In this document: in pieces, positions 57,341 through 64,000 of the stretch
Numbering within the stretch: the first letter of the stretch is position 1
How the letters are laid out: each line of letters begins with the position of its first letter
DNA from: Sinorhizobium chiapasense
GTDB taxonomy: Bacteria > Pseudomonadota > Alphaproteobacteria > Rhizobiales > Rhizobiaceae
DNA: 64,000 nt
Direction: 5' to 3'
NCBI RefSeq assembly: GCF_036488675.1
Contig: NZ_CP133148.1
Coordinates: forward strand, 1,674,001-1,738,000
Translations under genes and position numbers: made by a program
Notes under the pieces: generated by a model
Told to the model about the DNA's origin: nothing
Seen by the model: the letters and a program-made list of their open reading frames with translations, nothing else
The model's database searches: none

Positions 57341-58621
57341 TCAAGCGCGTACGGTTGCCGGCTGCGCCTTTGCATTCTGCTTTTCCAGCACCGCTTCGGT
57401 GATGGAGTTCGGAATGCGCTTCGGCGTTTCGATCAGGCCGAGAACCGGCATGATGACGAGGAAGAAGGCGAAGTAGTACAGCGTGCCGAGCTGCGACATC
57501 ACGACATAGAGGCCTTCCGCAGGGCGCGAACCCAGCCAGCCGAGCATGATCGCGTTGGCGACGAAGATCCAGAAGAACAGCTTGTACCACGGGCGGTAGA
57601 CGGCCGAGCGGACCTTGGACGTGTCGAGCCAGGGCACGAAGAACAGGACGATGATCGAGCCGAACATCACCAGAACGCCGCCAAGCTTGGAGTCGATCGG
57701 TCCGATGCTGAAGGTGATGGCGCGCAGCATCGCGTAGAACGGCAGGTAGTACCATTCCGGAACGATGTGTGCCGGGGTCTTCAGCGCGTCGGCCGGGATA
57801 TAGTTGTCCGGATGGCCGAGGAAGTTCGGCATGTAGAAGACGAACCATGCGTAGACGATCAGGAACACCGATACGCCGAGCGCATCCTTCAACGTCGCAT
57901 AGGGGGTAAAGGCGACGGTGTCGGTCTTCGACTTCACTTCGACGCCGGTCGGGTTGGTCTGGCCGACGACATGCAGAGCCCAGATGTGCAGGACGACAAC
58001 GCCGGCGATCATGAAGGGCAGCAGATAGTGCAGCGAGAAGAAGCGGTTCAGCGTCGGCTGGTCGACGGCGAAGCCGCCAAGCAGGAACTGCTGGATCCAC
58101 TCGCCGACCAGCGGGAAGGCCGAGAAGAAGCCCGTGATAACGGTCGCACCCCAGAAGGACATCTGACCCCAGGGCAGAACGTAGCCCATGAAGCCGGTTG
58201 CCATCATCAGAAGATAGATGACGACGCCGAGGATCCAGAGGATTTCACGCGGCGCCTTGTAGGAGCCGTAGTAGAGACCGCGGGCGATGTGGAGGTAGAC
58301 CGCGATGAAGAAGAACGACGCGCCGTTGGCGTGCAGGTAGCGCAGCAGCCAGCCGTGGTTGACGTCGCGCATGATCTTTTCGACCGAGTTGAAGGCGACG
58401 GAAGTCTCGGCCGCATAATGCATGGCCAGCACGACACCGGTCAGGATCTGGACGATCAGCATCACGGACAGCATGGCGCCGAAGGTGTAGGCGTAGTTCA
58501 GGTTGCGCGGAACCGGATAGGAGACGAACGAGTCGTGGACAAGACGCGGCAGCGGAAGACGGGAATCAACCCACTTCTCGATGCCTGTCGTTGGCGTGTA
58601 GGTTGAATGATCAGCACTCAT
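57341..58621 (-). CDS. petB: Cytochrome b of the bc1 complex
   Basis: The 426-residue membrane protein carries two haems held by paired histidines ([19 protein letters not shown] and the [16 protein letters not shown] segment) and has the Qo-site PEWYYLPFY. It follows petA by 14 bases and precedes petC by 32. The ATG chosen gives the usual start; a longer frame of six residues is possible. Confidence 0.97.
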   Translation of the reverse strand: MSADHSTYTPTTGIEKWVDSRLPLPRLVHDSFVSYPVPRNLNYAYTFGAMLSVMLIVQILTGVVLAMHYAAETSVAFNSVEKIMRDVNHGWLLRYLHANGASFFFIAVYLHIARGLYYGSYKAPREILWILGVVIYLLMMATGFMGYVLPWGQMSFWGATVITGFFSAFPLVGEWIQQFLLGGFAVDQPTLNRFFSLHYLLPFMIAGVVVLHIWALHVVGQTNPTGVEVKSKTDTVAFTPYATLKDALGVSVFLIVYAWFVFYMPNFLGHPDNYIPADALKTPAHIVPEWYYLPFYAMLRAITFSIGPIDSKLGGVLVMFGSIIVLFFVPWLDTSKVRSAVYRPWYKLFFWIFVANAIMLGWLGSRPAEGLYVVMSQLGTLYYFAFFLVIMPVLGLIETPKRIPNSITEAVLEKQNAKAQPATVRA

Positions 58622-58635
58622 TATCAGTAGTCCCC

Positions 58636-59214
58636 TCAACCGATCTTGATAACTGTGTCGGAAACGAACGAGAAGGTCGGCACGGGGAGGTTTTCCGGTG
58701 CCGGGCCTTTGCGGATACGGCCGGCCGTATCGTAGTGCGAGCCGTGGCAGGGACAGAACCAGCCACCGAAGTCACCGGCCTGACCAAGCGGAACGCAGCC
58801 GAGGTGGGTGCAGGAGCCGATCATGACGATCCAGTTCTCCTTGCCCTCGCCGGCCGAGCGGTCGAGATCGTTGGCCTGCGCATCGGCAGCGAGATTGGCG
58901 TTGCGGGCAACCGGGTCCTTGAGGTCGTCCAGAGAAACGGCCTTGGCTTCTTCCACTTCCTTGTCCGTGCGGTTGCGGATGAAGACCGGCTTGCCGCGCC
59001 ATTTCGCCGTCAGCGACATGCCGGGCTGCAGGCTGGCAACATCGACCTCGATCGAAGCGAGCGCGAGCGTCGATGCGTCGGGACGCATCTGGTCGATGAA
59101 CGGCCAGGCGGCGGCAGTAGCGCCGACGACGCCGGCCATGCCGGTGGCCAGGTAAAGGAAATCGCGGCGAGTGGGCTCGCCCAAGGTCTCGCTTGAAGTG
59201 TCGTGTTCGCTCAC
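58636..59214 (-). CDS. petA: Rieske iron-sulphur subunit of the bc1 complex
   Basis: The 192-residue protein has a twin-arginine signal anchor ([18 protein letters not shown]) and the cluster-binding CTHLGC and CPCHGSHYD motifs. It transfers electrons from quinol to cytochrome c1. The start codon is GTG. First gene of petABC. Confidence 0.97.
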   Translation of the reverse strand: MSEHDTSSETLGEPTRRDFLYLATGMAGVVGATAAAWPFIDQMRPDASTLALASIEVDVASLQPGMSLTAKWRGKPVFIRNRTDKEVEEAKAVSLDDLKDPVARNANLAADAQANDLDRSAGEGKENWIVMIGSCTHLGCVPLGQAGDFGGWFCPCHGSHYDTAGRIRKGPAPENLPVPTFSFVSDTVIKIG

Positions 59215-59576
59215 GGCTAAACCATCCTCTCACGCAATGTTGCGGAAACCGCATCCGCCCCGGCGAGATTCCTGTGCAGGCCTTTGCCCAAGCCAAGGAA
59301 TCACGCCCTCTCAACTCGCTGGCGCCCTGGCCGGCCTGCCAAGACAAGCACTGACCGGACACCAGTATCCGGAAATCATACGTACGCACTGCACGCAGAT
59401 TCCCCGTCAATCGGGCGCGTTCTATGCTTGATCGCAAATTATGTCCAGCCTTGACAAGGGGATGTGGGCAGATTGTCGCGGGTAAAAGCGCGACCAATTG
59501 GCACAAGGACTTGACGGGGTTGCGGGCCTTTTCCCGGGAGCTGTCGCGGACGGTCAGCGGGCGGCTTTCAAGCGCC
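59215..59576. other. Intergenic region before petABC
   Basis: The petABC promoter must lie here on the minus strand. I found no convincing -35/-10 pair by eye and no gene. Confidence 0.4.
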
Positions 59577-61442
59577 CTATTCCGCCGCTTCTTCGCGCGC
59601 CAGAAATCCGCCTGACTGACGTGACCAGAGGTCGGCGTAGAGTCCGCCGCGGGCGATCAGCTCCGCATGGCTGCCGTCCTCGACGATGTGCCCCCGGTCC
59701 ATCACGACAAGCCGGTCGAGCGCGGCAATCGTGGATAGCCGATGGGCGATCGCGAGCACCGTCTTGCCCTCCATCAGGCGCTCCAGATTCGACTGGATGG
59801 CGGCCTCCACTTCGGAATCGAGCGCGGAGGTCGCCTCGTCGAGAACGAGGATCGGTGCATCCTTCAGCATGACGCGGGCAATCGCTATTCGCTGCCGCTG
59901 GCCGCCGGAAAGCTTGACGCCGCGTTCGCCGACATGCGCATCGAACCCCCTTCGGCCACGCTGATCCTGGAGGTTCACGATGAAATCGTATGCCTCCGCC
60001 TTGCGGGCCGCTTCAATCAACTGCTCTTCAGAAGCGCCGGGCCGGCCAAAAAGGATGTTGTCGCGGATCGACCGGTGCAGAAGCGAGGTGTCCTGGCTGA
60101 CCATGCCGACATGGGCGCGCAACGATTCCTGGCGGACGGTCGCAATGTCCTGGCGGTCGATCAAGATGCGGCCGCCCTCGAGGTCGTAGAAGCGCAGCAG
60201 CACGTTGACGAGCGTCGACTTGCCGGCACCGGACCGACCGACGATTCCGACCTTCTCGCCGGGCCGAATGGTGAGCGAGAAATCGTCGATGACACCGCCA
60301 CCTTTTCCGTAGTGGAACTTCACGTGCTCGAAGCGGATCTCCGGTCGGTGCACCGTCAGGTCGGGTGCGCCGGGTCGGTCGACGAGCCCGATCGGCTGGG
60401 AGACGAGCTCGGCGGAATTCTGCATTGTGCCGATATTGCGCATGATTGCGTTGAACTGCGACATCATGCGGCCGAGCAGCATGTTGAGGCGCAGCACCAG
60501 CGCCAGCGTGAACGCAACGGCGCCGGAACTGACGGAGCCGGCGAGCCACAGATGGATCGAATAGACGGCGATTGCCGTGATCATCAGGCCTGAAAGCAGC
60601 GCCAACGACGACCGCACGGCCGTCAGCAACCGTGTGAAGGGGATCACCGCTCCCTGGAATCGGTCGAAGCCGCCGCGAATATAGCGGTCGTTCTCCTCGT
60701 TACTGCCGAAGAGCTTCAGCGTCTCTATGTTCGAATAGGCGTCGACCATGCGGCCACTGAGCATCGACGCCATCTCGGCCGTTTCGCGGGCGTGCTTGCG
60801 TACCCGGGGGACGAAATAGCGGGCAAGCGCAAGGAATACCACGATCCAGAACGCCACCATTGCCGCGAGCCGCCAGTCGAGCTGGGCTATCAACGCCATG
60901 GTCGAGGCCGTATAGATGACGATGAACCAGACGACCTGCAGCAGCGAGACGATGAGGTCGCTCGTGGCCTGCGCGCCGGACCAGACCTTCGTGACGATGC
61001 GGCCGGAAAAGTCGTTCTGGAAGAAGGTCAGCGACTGGCGCGCGACGTGGACGTAGGATTGCCAGCGCACGAGGTTGAGAAAGCCGGTGATGATCGCCTG
61101 TTCCTCGACGAGCGCGGCGAGCGCAACCGCGAGAAAACGGAACACCAGCACCGTCAACAGCATGAAGAGCAGTTCCGGTCCGTTGGTGGCAATCAGCCCG
61201 CTCCACCCGGCCTCCGGCTTCACCGTGTCGAGGACGTCGACCAGCCGGCCGACGAAATAGAAAAGCCCGGCTTCCAGCATCGCCACCAGGCCGCCGAGTG
61301 CCGCCATGGCGAGGAACGGTCCCTTTGCCTGGCTCGCATAGAACCAGGCGAAGCCCCACAACGATTTTGGCGGCTGCAGCCTCTCCCGCGGTGCGAACGG
61401 CTTGATCCAGTTCTCGAAGATGGTGACGATGGCCCGCAGCAT
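59577..61442 (-). CDS. ABC exporter, fused membrane and ATPase domains (first of a pair)
   Basis: The 621-residue protein has six membrane segments (about 40-330) and an ATPase domain with Walker A VGRSGAGKSTLVNVLL, signature LSGGQRQRIAI, Walker B ILVLDEATSALDSE and the switch AHRLST. All catalytic residues are intact. It belongs to the lipid/drug exporter branch (MsbA-like). The paralog next to it is alike along its length, so a heterodimer is plausible. Substrate unknown. Confidence 0.93.
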   Translation of the reverse strand: MLRAIVTIFENWIKPFAPRERLQPPKSLWGFAWFYASQAKGPFLAMAALGGLVAMLEAGLFYFVGRLVDVLDTVKPEAGWSGLIATNGPELLFMLLTVLVFRFLAVALAALVEEQAIITGFLNLVRWQSYVHVARQSLTFFQNDFSGRIVTKVWSGAQATSDLIVSLLQVVWFIVIYTASTMALIAQLDWRLAAMVAFWIVVFLALARYFVPRVRKHARETAEMASMLSGRMVDAYSNIETLKLFGSNEENDRYIRGGFDRFQGAVIPFTRLLTAVRSSLALLSGLMITAIAVYSIHLWLAGSVSSGAVAFTLALVLRLNMLLGRMMSQFNAIMRNIGTMQNSAELVSQPIGLVDRPGAPDLTVHRPEIRFEHVKFHYGKGGGVIDDFSLTIRPGEKVGIVGRSGAGKSTLVNVLLRFYDLEGGRILIDRQDIATVRQESLRAHVGMVSQDTSLLHRSIRDNILFGRPGASEEQLIEAARKAEAYDFIVNLQDQRGRRGFDAHVGERGVKLSGGQRQRIAIARVMLKDAPILVLDEATSALDSEVEAAIQSNLERLMEGKTVLAIAHRLSTIAALDRLVVMDRGHIVEDGSHAELIARGGLYADLWSRQSGGFLAREEAAE

Positions 61443-61594
61443 GTTTTCCGATATAGGTGGTTCTGAAACAGCGGCAAACGATTTCCGATGCCGGCGACAT
61501 TACAAAATTCGTAAGTTCCGCAGCGCACTCGCCCGAAAGAACTCGAAAAAAACGCGTTAACTGTTTGTTGCCAAAGGCCAATGGAAGCGGCGGA

Positions 61595-63448
61595 TTACTC
61601 CGCCGCTTCTTCCTTCTCCAGGTCGTCGGCAATGAAGCCGCCGGACTGGCGCGACCAGAGATCGGCATAGAGCCCGCCCTTGGCCACCAGTTCTTCATGA
61701 GAGCCGGTTTCGACGATTCGACCGGCCTCGAGGATTACCAGGCGATCCATCTCGGTCAATGTCGAGAGCCTGTGCGCAATCGCGATCACCGTCTTGCCGG
61801 CCATCAGCGCGAACAGGTTTTCCTGGATCGCGGCCTCGACTTCGGAATCGAGCGCCGACGTTGCCTCGTCGAGGATCAGGATCGGTGCATCCTTGAGGAA
61901 GACGCGGGCGATCGCGATGCGCTGGCGCTGGCCGCCGGAAAGCTTGACGCCCCGCTCGCCAACCTGCGCATCGAGGCCGCGCCTGCCAAGATTGTCCTCC
62001 AGCGTCTGGATGAAGTCCCAGGCATTCGCCTTTTTTGCCGCGGCGATGATGTCCGCATCGCTCGCTTCCGGATGCCCATAGGCGATGTTGTCGCGGATCG
62101 AGCGATGCAACAGTGAAGTGTCCTGCGTAACGACGCCGATCTGTGCGCGCAGGCTATTTTGGGTGACGGTGGAGATATCCTCGCCGTCGACCCGGATGGA
62201 ACCCGACTCCAGGTCGTAGAAGCGCAGCAGCAAGTTCATCAGCGTCGTCTTGCCGGCGCCCGACCGCCCGACGAGGCCAATCTTCTCGCCCGGGCGGATA
62301 TCGAGCGACAGCCGATCGATGACACCCTTCGCCTTGCCGTAGTGGAAGCGAACGTTGTCGAAGCTGATCGCGCCCTTGTCTGCCTTCAGCATGGTCGCAT
62401 TCGGCTGGTCGACGATGTCGTGCGCCTTGGTCATCATGCCCATGCCGTCATAGACCGTGCCGATATTCTCGAACAGTGCGGAGACCTCCCACATTATCCA
62501 CTGCGACATGCCGTTGATGCGCATCGCAAGGCCGACCGCGATGGCGATTGCGCCCACCGAGATCGCGCTCGTCAGCCACAGGTGGATGCCAAGGGCGCTG
62601 ATGGCGAAAAGCGCCAGGCTATTGTTCGCGTAAACGAACACATGGAAGAGAGTGACCTTACGCATCTGCCGGTGAACGGTATCGAGGAACTCGTCCATCG
62701 CCGTGCGGGCGTAGGTCTCCTCGCGACCTGCGTGCGAGAACAGCTTGACGGTACCGATGTTGGTATAGCTGTCGACGATACGGCCCGTCATCATCGAGCG
62801 CGCATCGGCCTGCTCCTTCGAGATCTTCTGCAGCCGCGGCACGAAGTAGGTGACAATGCAGATATAGACCACGACCCAGACAGCGAGCGGCGCAACCAGC
62901 CGCCAGTCGGCCGTCGCCACGACGATCAGCATCGTCACGAAATAGCTGACGACATAGACGAAGACGTCGAGGATCTTCATCACCGTCTCGCGCACCGCAA
63001 GCGACGTCTGCATCACTTTCGTGGCCACGCGTCCTGCGAATTCGTTGGCGAAGAAGGTCATGCTCTGGCGCAAGAGGTAACGGTGCATCTGCCAGCGCGC
63101 GATCATCGGGTAGTTGCCGAGCAGCACTTGATGCATGACGAAGGAATCGAGAGCGACCAGACCCGGCAGGCCGATGAGGACGAGCGCCGCCATCCAGAAC
63201 AGCTTGTCGCCTTCGGCCGCCAGGAAGCTCTCGCGGTTGGCACTGGAGAGCCAGTCAACCATGTTGCCGAGGAACTGAAACAGCGCCACCTCACCGATCG
63301 CGATCAGCATGGTGCAAACCGACATGATCAGAAGCCATGGAACGGCAGGCTTTGTGTAGTGCCAGCAGAAGGCAAAAAGGCCCTTCGGCGGAAGCGTCGG
63401 CTCTTCCGTCGGATAGGGATTGAGGCGGGATTCAAACCAGCCAAACAT
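61595..63448 (-). CDS. ABC exporter, fused membrane and ATPase domains (second of a pair)
   Basis: The 617-residue protein mirrors its neighbour: Walker A VGRSGAGKTTLMNLLL, signature LSGGQRQRIAI, Walker B ILILDEATSALDSE and the shared ending GGLYADLWSRQSGGF. It leads the pair and has a strong AAGGAGC ribosome site; 152 bases separate the two genes. Both ATPase sites are intact, so either homodimers or a heterodimer could work. Confidence 0.93.
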   Translation of the reverse strand: MFGWFESRLNPYPTEEPTLPPKGLFAFCWHYTKPAVPWLLIMSVCTMLIAIGEVALFQFLGNMVDWLSSANRESFLAAEGDKLFWMAALVLIGLPGLVALDSFVMHQVLLGNYPMIARWQMHRYLLRQSMTFFANEFAGRVATKVMQTSLAVRETVMKILDVFVYVVSYFVTMLIVVATADWRLVAPLAVWVVVYICIVTYFVPRLQKISKEQADARSMMTGRIVDSYTNIGTVKLFSHAGREETYARTAMDEFLDTVHRQMRKVTLFHVFVYANNSLALFAISALGIHLWLTSAISVGAIAIAVGLAMRINGMSQWIMWEVSALFENIGTVYDGMGMMTKAHDIVDQPNATMLKADKGAISFDNVRFHYGKAKGVIDRLSLDIRPGEKIGLVGRSGAGKTTLMNLLLRFYDLESGSIRVDGEDISTVTQNSLRAQIGVVTQDTSLLHRSIRDNIAYGHPEASDADIIAAAKKANAWDFIQTLEDNLGRRGLDAQVGERGVKLSGGQRQRIAIARVFLKDAPILILDEATSALDSEVEAAIQENLFALMAGKTVIAIAHRLSTLTEMDRLVILEAGRIVETGSHEELVAKGGLYADLWSRQSGGFIADDLEKEEAAE

Positions 63449-63917
63449 TATCGAGCTCCTTCAGAGTATTTTTGAAGGAAGGCGGGTCGCCCCGCATTCT
63501 TATCTGGAAAAATCGAAACCGGAAATGGACCAGTAATACAGGCTACGACCTCCGGAGAACCGGAGCGCGCGTCAATCGATCGACAGAAAGAATAGGCGCG
63601 GAACCGGTCAGACCAGGAATGACCTGGCCCAGAGGCGTGTCATCACGGGAATATGCATGCATGCCTCCATTAGTTCGCGTTGAAGATGAGCGAGCTTTAA
63701 ACCTGTTCGCGCGCCCGCGCCAGATTGTCGCGGGTATTTTATTGCCCATTTGGTAATCATCGTGCTGGCTGTTGCCGATACGGCACAAATTAGCGAGCGC
63801 AAAACCAGCGACACCAAATGTGTCCTCCGATGGCGGGGCCACGGGTGGATCGTGTGCCGATTCACTGTCATAGAAACCGTCGCTTTTGCACGCTCCGTCA
63901 CGTTCCGGTGAAGGTCC
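63449..63917. other. Divergent region between the ABC exporter and trmL
   Basis: 470 bases with no convincing gene. Small palindromes are seen (ccagg-aatga-cctgg at 63613-63627 and atgcatgcat at 63653-63662). Promoters for both divergent genes should lie here. Confidence 0.4.
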
Positions 63918-64000
63918 ATGAACAATCTCCGCATCGCGCTCTACCAGCCGGATATCCCGGGCAATACCGGCACGATCCTGCGGCTTGCCGCCTGTCTGGG
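63918..64000 (+). CDS. trmL: tRNA (cytidine(34)-2'-O)-methyltransferase, 5' end only
   Basis: The 27 residues visible (NNLRIALYQPDIPGNTGT, ILRLAACLG) match the start of the SPOUT enzyme TrmL, which methylates the wobble base of some tRNAs. The window ends within the gene. An AAGGT site precedes the ATG. Confidence 0.85.
   Translation, partial: MNNLRIALYQPDIPGNTGTILRLAACL

Noticed and set aside
63543..63842. 99-codon minus-strand frame before trmL
   Set aside because: Overlaps another frame, no recognisable features and no ribosome site; probably promoter DNA.

Overview
The window is chromosomal DNA of an alphaproteobacterium of the order Hyphomicrobiales (Rhizobiales), most likely Ensifer/Sinorhizobium or a close relative. 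The signs are GC-rich coding sequence, a full petABC operon for the cytochrome bc1 complex, a 404-residue NADP isocitrate dehydrogenase, a DUF1476 (zeta-type ATPase inhibitor) protein, the cell-cycle kinase CckA, a giant polar-growth-ring protein of the GPR/RgsE type, a three-subunit PurS/PurQ/PurL enzyme, and dispersed two-palindrome repeats that match rhizobial RIME1 elements. The gene content is mostly housekeeping. I see no prophage, insertion sequence, CRISPR array, rRNA or tRNA gene.

Layout, left to right. 0-2 kb: the end of a PAS-GGDEF-EAL cyclic-di-GMP protein. 2-11.5 kb: purine genes purC, purS and purQ, then an unrelated block (lipoprotein, DUF1330, DUF1127, MocR regulator, PagL-like protein), then purL and the iron-sulphur/redox set bolA, a small basic protein and grxD. 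11.8-16.1 kb: two tandem Bcr/CflA-type MFS transporters and a cupin gene divergent from a LysR regulator. 16.2-23.3 kb, minus strand: inositol-phosphatase family, ttcA-like, glsA, rpsD, a HerA-like ATPase, murI and a TrmJ-like methylase. 23.5-27.7 kb: icd, a sucrose-phosphatase-like HAD protein and a SulP transporter. 27.8-31.8 kb: alaS and recA, with an SOS-like box. 32-34 kb: the pseudouridine catabolic pair psuK-psuG. 34.1-38.6 kb: cckA, a FliO-like protein and a DksA with a depleted zinc-finger motif. 39-42.3 kb: a SixA-like phosphatase and the YcjX/YcjF pair. 42.3-44 kb: a molybdopterin oxidoreductase with its cytochrome b. 44-47.6 kb: a secreted hypothetical protein, folP-folB-folK and a DUF922 protein. 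47.6-49 kb: a candidate small RNA and an HPt / 64-residue protein / ferredoxin cluster. 49.4-55.5 kb: the giant rgsE/gpr gene. 55.8-59.2 kb: a VOC protein and petABC. 59.5-63.4 kb: two paralogous ABC exporters. The right edge cuts trmL.

Several loci converge on growth and cell-cycle control: CckA, the RgsE/GPR ring protein with CtrA-like sites upstream, an orphan HPt protein and DksA. The most interesting points are the repeat architecture of RgsE (fifteen 22-residue apolipoprotein-like units plus an 11-residue half unit, then four 29-residue units), the candidate small RNA with C/U-rich loops near 47.9 kb, the small basic protein between bolA and grxD, and the five RIME-like elements plus a half element, one of them between cckA and its divergent neighbour. 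All function calls come from reading the protein sequences and motifs; no database search was run.
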